Made by a program: the position numbers and the translations under genes
NCBI RefSeq assembly: GCF_036327775.1
Contig: NZ_CP109598.1
Location: forward strand, 496,001-560,000
Direction of reading: 5' to 3'
Length of the DNA stretch: 64,000 nucleotides
Origin: Streptomyces sp. NBC_01498
GTDB lineage: Bacteria > Actinomycetota > Actinomycetes > Streptomycetales > Streptomycetaceae
Part shown: positions 51,529 to 59,533 of the stretch, piece after piece
How the letters are laid out: each line of letters opens with the position of its first letter
Numbering within the stretch: position 1 is the stretch's first letter
Notes under the pieces: model-generated
Told to the model about the DNA's origin: nothing
Databases searched by the model: none
Seen by the model: only the letters and a program-made list of their open reading frames with translations

Positions 51529-52494
51529 TCAGCGCACCCGACCCCGGGGTTTCAGCGGGGCAGTGGGGAGCGCCGGGGCGGAGAGGCGAGGGCCGTCGAA
51601 GCCGTGGACATCGCCGAAGCGATCGCCCGCGATCCACGCCTCGCGGGCCTCTACGATCTCCTCGTCCGACCGGCCGATGAAGTTCCACCACATCACGATC
51701 TCCTCCTCGAACGGCTCGCCGCCCAGGAGCATCAGGCCGGCCTCGGAGTCCGTACGGAGGGGGAGTTCGGTGCGGCCGCAGCCGAGGTAGAGCATCGAGC
51801 CCGCCGGGACCGGGACGCCGTCGACCCGGGCCTCGCCCGACATCGCCAGGACCGCGTATTCGAAGTCCGGGTCGAGGGGCAGCCGCGCGTCGGTGCCCGG
51901 GGTGAGGGTCAGGTCGGCGCCGACCAGTGGGGTGTACGTCGTGCCCGGTGAGGTGGCGCCGTCCAGGGTGCCCAGGATGACGGTGGCCGTCAGGCCCGGG
52001 GCCGTGACGACGGGGAGGTCCGTGTGGTGCTGGAAGTGCGGCTCCGTGTCGCGGTGGGCGTCGGGGAGCGCGACCCACAGCTGGGCGCCGTGGAGCAGCC
52101 GGGCGTGCGGGCGGGGGCTCTCCTCGGAGTGGCTGATCGCGCGGCCCGAGGTCATCAGGCCCAGTTCCCGGGGCCGTACGGTCTGGAGGCTGCCCAGGCT
52201 GTCGCGGTGCAGGACCTCGCCGTCGTGGAGCCAGCTGACCGTCTGGAGACCCATGTGCGGGTGGGGCGGTACCTGCATGCCCGGCTCGTCGGCGATGTCG
52301 TCGGGGCCGTAGTGATCGACGAAGGCCCACGCGCCGACCATCCGGCGCCCGAGGTTGGGCAGCAGTCGGCGGACCTCGGTGGATTCGCCGAGCGTGACGC
52401 GCCGGGGGCTGAGGAGTTCGCGCACCGGCTCGGCGACGACGAAGCCACGGCCACCGCAGACGGAGGGCGTCGCCTGACGATCAAGATTGCTCAT
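51529..52494 (-). CDS. Pirin family protein
   Basis: The 321-residue bicupin has the pirin signature: RRLLPNLGRRMVGAWAFVDH, PPHPHMGLQTVSWLHDGEVL HRDSLG (metal-ligand His residues), SEESPRPHARLLHGAQLWVA and a second cupin ending PFEEEIVMWWNFIGRSDEEI. Pirins are metal-binding cytosolic proteins; some act as quercetinases, others as regulators. The ATG at 52494 is preceded by a weak GGGCG site. It is transcribed divergently from a small TPR gene. Confidence 0.93.
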   Translation of the reverse strand: MSNLDRQATPSVCGGRGFVVAEPVRELLSPRRVTLGESTEVRRLLPNLGRRMVGAWAFVDHYGPDDIADEPGMQVPPHPHMGLQTVSWLHDGEVLHRDSLGSLQTVRPRELGLMTSGRAISHSEESPRPHARLLHGAQLWVALPDAHRDTEPHFQHHTDLPVVTAPGLTATVILGTLDGATSPGTTYTPLVGADLTLTPGTDARLPLDPDFEYAVLAMSGEARVDGVPVPAGSMLYLGCGRTELPLRTDSEAGLMLLGGEPFEEEIVMWWNFIGRSDEEIVEAREAWIAGDRFGDVHGFDGPRLSAPALPTAPLKPRGRVR

Positions 52495-52659
52495 GACGCC
52501 CAACCTAAGCCCGTCCGGCGCCCGTCGGCAGCATCCCCTCGATAACGGTACGGGCGATAGTGGAATGTTCAACGACACCGTCGTGTTGGAGCCGACGGAA
52601 GCAGTGACCGGGTACGGAAACAACGACCGGCCCGGCCGGCCAGGCTTGAAGGAGGACAC

Positions 52660-53007
52660 GTGAACAGCTCGTACTACGACGTCGGGACGTCCGCCGAGCG
52701 CTGGACGCGTGCTCAGCAGTTCTTCGACGCGCGGGAGTACGTCCCCGCCGCCGCCATCCTCGAAGGGCTGGTGGCCGAGGTCCCGGAGCAGGTCGCGCCG
52801 CGGCTGCTGCTCGCCCGCGCCTACTACCACTCCGCCCGGCTCCGCAAGGCCGAGACCGAGCTGCTCGCCGTACTGGAGCGCGACCCCGTCGAGCAGTACG
52901 CGCGCCTCATGCTGGGCCGCACGCTGGAGCGGCAGGGCCGGGTGGCCGACGCCGCGCCGCAGTTGCGGATGGCCGCCGCGCTGGGGGGCGAGTTCCCCGC
53001 CGTGTGA
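52660..53007 (+). CDS. Small tetratricopeptide-repeat protein
   Basis: The 115-residue product is a compact TPR domain: AQQFFDAREYVPAAAILEGL, APRLLLARAYYHSARLRKAE and YARLMLGRTLERQGRVADAA form three helix pairs. It is cytosolic with no signal peptide and probably a protein-interaction adaptor. GGAGG lies about 4 nt before the GTG start. The neighbouring pirin gene is divergent. Its partner is unknown. Confidence 0.88.
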   Translation: MNSSYYDVGTSAERWTRAQQFFDAREYVPAAAILEGLVAEVPEQVAPRLLLARAYYHSARLRKAETELLAVLERDPVEQYARLMLGRTLERQGRVADAAPQLRMAAALGGEFPAV

Positions 53008-53082
53008 CGGGGCACCGGACCCACCGGAGGAGTGCTCCTCAGCGGGTCAGCATCAGGAAGGCTGAGGGAAACCTTCGGCACC

Positions 53083-54099
53083 TCAGGACAGCGCCGTCAG
53101 CCGTCGGCGGGCCGGGCCGAGCGCCCGGCCCCTGGCCGGGACGCCGGACCAGGGGCGGGTGCGGGCCTGCTCCAGCACGTTCGTCACCGTCCAGCTCCGC
53201 GCGTTGACCGCACGATCCCGCACCTGGTCCCAGCTGACCGGCGTCGCGACCGGGGCGCCTTCCCGCGCCCGTACGGAGAAGGGGGCCACGGCGGTCTGCC
53301 CGTACGCGTTGCGCTGGATGTCCAGGTAGAGCCGGCCACCGCGCGCGTCCGTGCGCTGCTCCGTGGTCAGCCGGTCCGGGTCACGGGCCGCGAGGACGCC
53401 GGCCACGTCCCTGGCGAAGGCCCGTACCTCGTCGTGGCCCGTCCGGCCGTCCAGCCGGACGCTCACATGCAGGCCCTTGGAGCCGGTCGTCATCGGCGCC
53501 GACGGCAGGCCCAGTTCGTCGAGCAGGTCGTGGAGCAGCAGCGCGGCGGCGCGTACGGGCTCGAAGTCGTCGCGCGCCGGATCGAGGTCGAACACCAGCC
53601 GGTCCGGGAAGTCCGGGCGGTCCGCCCGGGACAGCGAGCGGTGGAAGGTGACGCTCGCCTGGTCGGCGAGGAACACGAGCGTCGCGGTGTCGTCGCACAC
53701 GGGGTGCGTGACGGTCCCGCCCTTCTTCGGCATCTCGGCCCGGTGTGCCCAGTCGGGATAGTTCCCCGGAACGTTCTTCTGCATGAAGTGGGGACCGCCG
53801 ACACCGTCCGGATACCGCTCCACCGTCAGGGGTCTGCCCTTGATCTCCGGCAGCATGTAGCGGGCGACGGAGCGGTAGTGCTCGACAAGATCCGCCTTCG
53901 TGAGGGCGGATCTCCCGCCGACAGCGCCGCCGTCACCGCCGCCGTCCCCACCGTGCGCGTCGGCGCCGACCCCGTCGCCGGGGAAGAGGACCTTGTACGG
54001 GCGGTGGATCCGTACGGTCCGGTCGCCCGCCCGTACCTCGGTCTCCGCCGGGCCGCCCGGGTCCCCGCCCGTGGCGCGCCCGCGTCCTCTAGTGGGCAC
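53083..54099 (-). CDS. LigD-type polymerase/primase domain protein (NHEJ)
   Basis: The 338-residue product is a stand-alone LigD polymerase domain: IHRPYKVLFPG near 31, RYMLPEIKGRPLTVERYPDG, GPHFMQKNVPGNYPDW, VFDLDPARDDFEPVRAAA (catalytic Asp pair) and MTTGSKGLHVSVRLDGR. Such proteins act with Ku and a ligase in double-strand break repair. A Gly/Asp-rich insertion of about 25 residues after KVLFPG (GADAHGGDGGGDGGAVGG) sits between the first two conserved blocks and is unusual. The start overlaps the end of the WhiB gene by 11 bp, so the genes are co-transcribed. No ligase domain is fused. Confidence 0.9.
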   Translation of the reverse strand: MPTRGRGRATGGDPGGPAETEVRAGDRTVRIHRPYKVLFPGDGVGADAHGGDGGGDGGAVGGRSALTKADLVEHYRSVARYMLPEIKGRPLTVERYPDGVGGPHFMQKNVPGNYPDWAHRAEMPKKGGTVTHPVCDDTATLVFLADQASVTFHRSLSRADRPDFPDRLVFDLDPARDDFEPVRAAALLLHDLLDELGLPSAPMTTGSKGLHVSVRLDGRTGHDEVRAFARDVAGVLAARDPDRLTTEQRTDARGGRLYLDIQRNAYGQTAVAPFSVRAREGAPVATPVSWDQVRDRAVNARSWTVTNVLEQARTRPWSGVPARGRALGPARRRLTALS

Positions 54100-54460
54100 G
54101 GGGTCGCCGCGTACCGCCCGGCGCCGACGCCTGCCTGCCGCGTGGCGCGGGCACGTTACGGCGGCCGTTGCGGCGCAGCCGACGGCGTTCCTCCTCGTCC
54201 GTACCGCCCCAAACCCCGGACGTACGGCCGGTGTTGAGGGCCCAGTCGAGACACCGGCTCTCCACCGGGCAGGAATGGCACACCGCCTTGGCGCGCTCGA
54301 CCTGTTCGGCGGCGGGGTCCGAGTCCCCCACCGGGAAGAACAGTTCGGGATCGGCGCCCACGCAGGCCGCGTCCCGCAGCCATTCCCACGTGTCCGCGCC
54401 CGCTCCGGTCCGGTCCTCGTCGGTCGTGATCCTCTGATCGATGTTCAGCCGCGCAGTCAT
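54089..54460 (-). CDS. WhiB-family transcriptional regulator
   Basis: The 123-residue product has the four iron-sulfur cysteines Cys33, Cys61, Cys64 and Cys70 (AACVGAD, CHSCPVESRC), the GVWGG turn (82-86) and a basic C-terminal tail (EEERRRLRRNGRRN). WhiB proteins bind a 4Fe-4S cluster and usually modulate sigma factor HrdB. The ATG follows the stop of a 58-residue frame with no gap (TGAATG), and the LigD-like gene follows with an overlap. The set is therefore a tight operon. Confidence 0.95.
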   Translation of the reverse strand: MTARLNIDQRITTDEDRTGAGADTWEWLRDAACVGADPELFFPVGDSDPAAEQVERAKAVCHSCPVESRCLDWALNTGRTSGVWGGTDEEERRRLRRNGRRNVPAPRGRQASAPGGTRRPRAH

Positions 54461-54637
54461 TCAGTCCTCTCCCCGCACCACGTTCCAGTCCTGGTCCACC
54501 GTCTCCTGGTGTTCCTTGCGGTCTCTCGCCTCGTGGTCGCGCGCCGGGAGGCGGGCCGGCTGGCAGGTCCGCAACCGCCCCTCGCGCTCGGCCGCTCGTC
54601 GACGACGGGCCGTTATGAGGCCCTGGTCGGTTTCCAT
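54461..54637 (-). CDS. Small Arg/Glu-rich protein coupled to WhiB
   Basis: The 58-residue product (METDQGLITARRRRAAEREG to VVRGED) is highly charged and probably disordered or helical. GGAG lies 6 nt before the ATG. Its stop abuts the WhiB start, whose ribosome site lies inside this gene, so WhiB translation may depend on it. No family is recognised. Confidence 0.5.
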   Translation of the reverse strand: METDQGLITARRRRAAEREGRLRTCQPARLPARDHEARDRKEHQETVDQDWNVVRGED

Positions 54638-54996
54638 CTCAGGCTCCTTGTCTTCGCGCCACAGGCGCGGGCTCACCGGTCGGGTACCCGACGTTCCGGC
54701 ACCGAAAAGCGGGGGCCGGGCCGGGCCGGAAGGCTTCGGCCGTGCTGCCTCCGGTTCGGGTTCGGGTTCGGGTTCGGCGGTCGATACGGGTCCGCCACGG
54801 CTGCGACAGGACTGCGCCACAGGCGCGACACGACTCCGGTCCGGTCGGCGTACGACTCCGGATCCGGCCCCGGACTCGGACCTGGCGGGCCGGCCGACCG
54901 CGAAGTGCCCCCCGCCGTAGGCGAGTTGCGCCGCGTACGGGTCGCGTACGAACCGCGTACGAGTCGCGCGCGTGCGGCTTGCGCGGGGCAGACCCG
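54638..54996. other. Intergenic region with tandem hexamer repeat
   Basis: No firm gene lies between the 58-codon frame and the HATPase gene. It contains tandem TTCGGG units at about 54753-54780. The frame of the small protein is open further upstream across this region (coding Glu-Pro repeats), so a longer start is possible but unsupported. Confidence 0.4.
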
Positions 54997-55500
54997 TCAG
55001 GCCGAGATCAGCGACGGCAGCGGCACGGACTCGGGCTGCGACGCCGGGGACGCGACCGGCTCCTTGGCCGACGTGTCGGTCCCGCCGTCGGGCACGACGG
55101 GCAGCCGCAGCACGTTCTGCGGCGCCTCGACGCTCCTGGTGAACCAGACGACCTTGCCCTCCACCGTGCCGCACGTGCCCCAGCTGTCGCTGAGGGAGGC
55201 GAGACGCGCGAGTCCGCCGCCGCCCCCCGAGGGCAGCCGGGGAAGTTCGGGGCCGTTGTCCGAGACGGCGGTCGTGAGAAACCGGCCGGTCCAGCGGAGC
55301 TCGACCATGCACTTGTTGTCCGTGCCGACATGCCGGTGGACATTGGTCAGCAGTTCGCCGATGCCCGAGCAGACCGGGTCGACGTGCGGGTCGAGATCCC
55401 AGTGCCGGAGGTGCGCGGCGACGATGCGCCGGATCTGCGTCACGCGCTCCGGAGAGGCGTGCAATTCCACGACGTAGTAACGGTCGTGTGGAATCGTCAT
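54997..55500 (-). CDS. Anti-sigma-factor-kinase-like HATPase protein
   Basis: The 167-residue product has a GHKL ATPase domain like SpoIIAB/RsbW: CSGIGELLTNVHRHVG (N box), TTAVSDNGPELPRLPS (G1 box) and SGGGGGLARLASLSDSWG (G2 region). It is followed by a Pro/Ser-rich tail from about 135. Streptomyces contains many such regulators; partners are anti-anti-sigma factors or PP2C phosphatases. GGAG precedes the ATG by about 7 nt. It stands upstream of the WhiB operon, separated by about 360 bp. Confidence 0.9.
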   Translation of the reverse strand: MTIPHDRYYVVELHASPERVTQIRRIVAAHLRHWDLDPHVDPVCSGIGELLTNVHRHVGTDNKCMVELRWTGRFLTTAVSDNGPELPRLPSGGGGGLARLASLSDSWGTCGTVEGKVVWFTRSVEAPQNVLRLPVVPDGGTDTSAKEPVASPASQPESVPLPSLISA

Positions 55501-55707
55501 GGTCGAGGCTCCTCACACAGAGGCCCACGTGCTTCACCTCGTTGTACCAACGAGCCCCGAACACGAAGCGTGAGCATTTGCCACTCTTGGGTCACTGAAA
55601 AGACTGACCCGAGGGAGCCGAATGCGCAACTTGTCGGATTTGCGGCCATCGCTCCCCGTCACGCCTTGTGCACCGTTCGTGCATCGCTACGGTGCACCGG
55701 ACACGGT

Positions 55708-56148
55708 TCAGGAACGGCGGCCGGCCAGCCGTAGCTGGACCTCCTGCTCCTGGTCGCCCGCCGCCGTCCCGAGGACCTCCACCGCGAACGCGCCGGTCAG
55801 CTCCTCCTGGAGTCTGGCGACCGCCCAGTAGCCGCCCTGGATCTCGGCGGTCACCGGTCGGGTCAGCGGCGTCGGACCGGGCCGCTCCCGTACGTCCGAC
55901 ACGTCGAAGGTCGAGCTCCACACCGTCGGCCGGGCGCCCGCCCGCTCCTGCGGCCGGTCGTCGGGCGCGCGGTCGGAGGCGAAGACGGTGCGCAGTGCGC
56001 CGAACACGGCGTGCGCGTCCTGGGTCTCGCAACCGCTGAGTTCCACCGTCACCTCGCCGGCTCCGTCGTGTGCCGTCGCGGGGTGGGGCGCGGAATCGGG
56101 TGTGGAATGGGGTGTGGGGTCGTGCGCGGGGTCGTGCGAGCTGTTCAC
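55708..56148 (-). CDS. Hypothetical protein with His/Asp/Pro-rich N terminus
   Basis: The 146-residue product begins with a low-complexity segment (about 1-28, many His, Asp, Pro). A globular alpha/beta region follows: VTVELSGCETQDAHAVFGAL and IQGGYWAVARLQEELTGAFA then VEVLGTAAGDQEQEVQLRLA. I do not recognise the family. GGAGG lies upstream of the ATG. It is followed on the same strand by the HATPase gene after 207 bp. Confidence 0.75.
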   Translation of the reverse strand: MNSSHDPAHDPTPHSTPDSAPHPATAHDGAGEVTVELSGCETQDAHAVFGALRTVFASDRAPDDRPQERAGARPTVWSSTFDVSDVRERPGPTPLTRPVTAEIQGGYWAVARLQEELTGAFAVEVLGTAAGDQEQEVQLRLAGRRS

Positions 56149-56184
56149 CGTGGCTCCTCCGCTGATAGGGGTGGTGGGCCGTGC

Positions 56185-56382
56185 CTAGCCCGAAGGTTCG
56201 TCGGGGACGGCCTCTTCAGGGGTCTCCGGGTCGTCGGGCGTGTCCGGTTCGACGGTGTCCATGTCTTCGTCGATGTCCACGTCCAGCGGGTCGTCCCCGG
56301 GCGGGCGGGCGTGCTGATCGGGCAGATCCCTCGGGACGGCCTCCTGGTCGCCCTCGTCGTCGTCCGGATGTCGGTTGCTCAT
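56185..56382 (-). CDS. Small, very acidic hypothetical protein
   Basis: The 65-residue product is almost entirely Asp/Glu/Pro (for example DVDIDEDMDTVEPDTPDDPE) and should be disordered. GAAGGGAAA precedes the ATG. It is probably co-transcribed with the downstream 146-residue protein gene (36-bp gap). Such acidic mini-proteins are common in Streptomyces but uncharacterised. Confidence 0.7.
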   Translation of the reverse strand: MSNRHPDDDEGDQEAVPRDLPDQHARPPGDDPLDVDIDEDMDTVEPDTPDDPETPEEAVPDEPSG

Positions 56383-56559
56383 TCTGTTTCCCTTCGTCGC
56401 GGGCCCTCGCCGGGGCCGGGCGGGTCCTCGCCGCCTACCCGATCACGTACCGGGGAACCGGACGATCGGCGCCCCTTCCCCGTCCTTGTCCGCTGCCTCG
56501 TGCCTCCCGCCCCTCGTCTCCCGTCCGCCGGTCAGGGCCCGCCGAGGTCCGGTCAGTGG

Positions 56560-57351
56560 TCAGCGGTCCGTCAGAGTGAAAAGTCCGCCGTCCGGGTCCC
56601 GCAGCGTCACCTGTTCCACGCCGTCGCGCCCCCGCTCCTTCACCGCCACCACGCCGCCGCCGAGCTTCTCGGCGGTCTCCGCGGCGGCCCCGAGCGACCG
56701 CACGCCGTCCACGGGGAACGCCACGTGCCAGCGGGGACGCAGATGCGGGTTCAGCGCGGCCTCGACTCCACCGCTGCTCATCCGGGCCACGACATGCCCC
56801 GGCCCGTGGCCCGTACGGAGCACGACGGCGTCCTTCTCGTAGCTGACGTCGATGCCCCCGGAACCGTCCTCGGCCCACCGCAGCACCTCGCCGTAGAAGA
56901 TCGCCGAGGCGATGGCGTCGTGGGTCCGCAACTCCAGCCGGACGGGCGGCGCGCCGCGCCGGGCGGTCACGTCGGGCAGCGGCTCGCCCTCCCAGAAGCC
57001 GAAGACCGCGCCGTCCCGGTCGGCGGCGAGCGCCGCCCGGCCCATCTCGAAGGACAGGGGGCCCACGGCGACGGTGGCACTGCGTTCCCGGATCCGGGCG
57101 GCCGTCGCGTCGACGTCGCTCACCACGAAGTACGGCGTCCAGGCCACGGCGATCCGCAGGGCGGAGGCGAGGGCGCCGATACTCGCGACCGGTACGCCGT
57201 CGGTCTCGGCCACCACGAACTGGTCACCGGTCCTGGCCGGGCGGAAGGTCCAGCCGAGCACCGCACCGTAGAAGTTCCGTGTGTCGGCGAGGTCGCGGGC
57301 CAGCAGGCTCGCCCAGCACGGCGCCCCGAACACAGGATGCCTCGGTGCCAT
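56560..57351 (-). CDS. VOC-family protein (glyoxalase/bleomycin-resistance fold)
   Basis: The 263-residue product contains two VOC modules: PCWASLLARDLADTRNFYGA VLGWTF (about 12-40) and LELRTHDAIASAIFYGEVLR W (about 140). A C-terminal strand set reads WHVAFPVDGVRSLGAAAETA and VTLRDPDGGLFTLTDR. VOC proteins bind a metal or a small molecule; the substrate is unknown. I use ATG 57351 with GAGGCGAG about 6-9 nt upstream. A GTG at 57366 is also in frame. Confidence 0.9.
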   Translation of the reverse strand: MAPRHPVFGAPCWASLLARDLADTRNFYGAVLGWTFRPARTGDQFVVAETDGVPVASIGALASALRIAVAWTPYFVVSDVDATAARIRERSATVAVGPLSFEMGRAALAADRDGAVFGFWEGEPLPDVTARRGAPPVRLELRTHDAIASAIFYGEVLRWAEDGSGGIDVSYEKDAVVLRTGHGPGHVVARMSSGGVEAALNPHLRPRWHVAFPVDGVRSLGAAAETAEKLGGGVVAVKERGRDGVEQVTLRDPDGGLFTLTDR

Positions 57352-57753
57352 GGGCGCTCGCCTCACTCCGGTCGTGCCAGTGGAAGCCCCCGCGCTCCCG
57401 CGCGCTCACTGACGACTGTGCCAGCAGTGCGGGCGGCCCGCATGTCGCCCCCTGGGAGGGCCGGTCCGGGGGTGGGCCGGGGCCTCTCCCTGCGGGCGCG
57501 GCGGATCGCTGTGACCATGGACGGAACGGGGAGGGGCGGAGCGGGGAGGGGGCGGCGAAGCGGGCTGCTGTGCATCGGGCGGCCCACCAGCGTCGCGCAC
57601 CGCTTCCGCGTACCCCTCGGGACCTCAGGCCGCAGGGCCGCCCCGGGACCTGTCACCGCTCCGGTCGCCGATTCGGCCAGGGTGCGCGGGGTACACGTGG
57701 CGCAGCGGCCGGTACGAGACGGTCGGCTCGCCCGGACGAAAGGAGGGTCCGTC

Positions 57754-58077
57754 ATGCCGCGAGGATCCAGTCCCAAGCGTGAACGGCAGTACGCGCACAT
57801 CAAGGAAAGCGCCGAGAAGCGCGGCGAGAGCACGTCGCGTGCCGAGGAGATCGCCTCCCGGACGGTCAACAAGGAGCGGGCGAGGCACGGCGAGTCGAAG
57901 ACCGCGTCGCGCGTTTCCACCGAGGACATGTCGTCCGGCCGGCGCGGCGGTCGCCGCTCGCACAGCGGCGCGCAGGGCCCCACGTACGACCAGTTGTACG
58001 CGGAGGCCAGGCGCCGCGATCTGGACGGCCGTTCCACGATGAACAAGGAGCAGCTCGCGCGGGCGCTGAACGGCTGA
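57754..58077 (+). CDS. Rho-N-like 'plasmid stabilization' family protein
   Basis: The 107-residue product is rich in charged residues and carries the motif KRERQYAHIKESAEKRGEST SRAEEIASRTVNKERARHGE near the N terminus and a Rho-N-like helical end TYDQLYAEARRRDLDGRSTM NKEQLARALNG. Proteins of this layout are widely annotated as plasmid stabilization proteins in actinobacteria though chromosomal; the function is unproven. AGGAGG lies 5-6 nt before the ATG. Confidence 0.85.
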   Translation: MPRGSSPKRERQYAHIKESAEKRGESTSRAEEIASRTVNKERARHGESKTASRVSTEDMSSGRRGGRRSHSGAQGPTYDQLYAEARRRDLDGRSTMNKEQLARALNG

Positions 58078-58372
58078 ACAACCGCTGAGGCGCCCCTCGA
58101 CACAACACGGCACCACACAACTCGGCACATACAACTCGCCACGCGACAGGCGCGGGTGACGACTCGTCAACGAAAACTCATAGGTGGCGAGTTGCGACTC
58201 ACGGCTCACGAATCCCGGCACATTCCGCGCCGTGGTGGACCGAACAGGCCCCGCGTACAGCGCAGTTGACGCATCACCGGCGGTCACCGTCTACCGGGTG
58301 GCCGCCGGTTCCGATTGATCGTCTTCCGATCAACCCTCATCTTGACCCTCATCGACTCGACAGTGGGCGGAC

Positions 58373-59449
58373 GTGAACCAGAAAGAATCCGACTCGAAGA
58401 CCCGCATCACCATCCTCGTCGCCCTCGCCGCGAACATCGTCATCGCCGCCGCGAAAGCCGTCGGCGGTCTCCTCTCGGGGTCGCCCGCACTGCTCTCCGA
58501 GGCCGCGCACTCCGTGGCCGACAGCATGAACGAGGTCTTCCTGCTCACCGCGCTGCGCCGCAGCCGCCGCCCCGCCGATCGCAGGCACCCCTTCGGCTAC
58601 GGCAAGGAGCGCTACTTCTGGTCCCTGCTCGCGGCGGTCGGGATCTTCGTCATGGGCGGCTGCTTCTCCTTCTACCAGGGCTATCACGCGCTGGCCTCGG
58701 ACGACGGGGAGCAGCCGAGCGGCTACACGGTCGGCCTGATCGTCCTGGCGGTGGCGCTGATCGCCGAGGGCAGTTCGCTGCTCCGCGCGCTCCATCAGCT
58801 CCGCAAGCAGGCGGGCAGCGACAAGGACCCCGCCGTACGCACCGTCGTCGCCGAGGACGCGACCGCCGTGCTCGGTGTGCTGCTCGCCATGGCGGGCATG
58901 GTGCTGCACCTGGTCACCGGGGAGGTCGTCTGGGAGGCGGGCGCGTCCTTCGGTATCGGGCTGCTGCTGGTGTACGTGGCGTATCGGCTGGGGGCCGAGG
59001 CCCGCGTCCAACTCGTCGGTGAGTCGGTCGATCCGGAGTTGCGGGGCCGTATCGTCGCGCTGCTCGACGCCCAGCCGGAGATCGACAACGTCGCCGAACT
59101 GCTCACGATGCGGCTGGGGATGGACTCGGCGCTCATCGCGGCGCGCATGGATCTGGTGCCGGGGTTCGACAGCGAGGAGATCGAGCTGATCTGCGTACGG
59201 ATCAAACGCTCGGTGGTCAGGACCTGGCCCGAGGCCGACCATGTCTTCCTCGACATCACGGAGGCACCGTCGGACACGGACACGGATACGGACACGGATA
59301 CGGATACGGACACCGGCACCGGCACCGACGCGGACGCGGACAGGGGCACGGACGGGAACACCGAGTCCGGGACGCCGGCCGGGTCCGCGTCCGGGACGCC
59401 GCCCCGCCCCCTGGTCGAGTCCGAGGCACGGCCGGGCGGCGCGTCGTAG
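58373..59449 (+). CDS. Cation diffusion facilitator (CDF) transporter
   Basis: The 358-residue product has six transmembrane helices and the CDF metal sites: ALLSEAAHSVADSMNEVFLL (HxxxD, about 43-50), RRHPFGYGKERYFWSL, and a second site VVAEDATAVLGVLLAMAGMV (D-x3). A cytoplasmic regulatory domain follows (about 205-295). The C-terminal 65 residues are a Thr/Asp/Gly/Pro-rich repeat, coded by a tandem hexamer, beyond the usual family length. It exports Zn(II), Fe(II) or similar ions. The GTG start has GGGCGG about 5 nt upstream. Confidence 0.92.
   Translation: MNQKESDSKTRITILVALAANIVIAAAKAVGGLLSGSPALLSEAAHSVADSMNEVFLLTALRRSRRPADRRHPFGYGKERYFWSLLAAVGIFVMGGCFSFYQGYHALASDDGEQPSGYTVGLIVLAVALIAEGSSLLRALHQLRKQAGSDKDPAVRTVVAEDATAVLGVLLAMAGMVLHLVTGEVVWEAGASFGIGLLLVYVAYRLGAEARVQLVGESVDPELRGRIVALLDAQPEIDNVAELLTMRLGMDSALIAARMDLVPGFDSEEIELICVRIKRSVVRTWPEADHVFLDITEAPSDTDTDTDTDTDTDTGTGTDADADRGTDGNTESGTPAGSASGTPPRPLVESEARPGGAS
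59270..59345 (+). repeat. Tandem hexamer repeat coding Asp-Thr units
   Basis: At the end of the CDF gene, ACGGA(C/T) hexamers recur about eight times, giving a run of alternating Asp and Thr residues. This microsatellite is prone to slippage. Confidence 0.75.
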
Positions 59450-59533
59450 CTCCGCCCCGGCGCCGAGACGGCCGGGACGGGGCCGGAAGCGTGGTGGCAG
59501 ACTGGCCGCCGGTCTTTCGAACGGAGTTCCCTG

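Noticed and set aside
55622..55831. 69-codon plus-strand frame with GAGGGAG upstream
   Set aside because: Its second half lies opposite the 146-residue protein gene and it has no domain or composition support.
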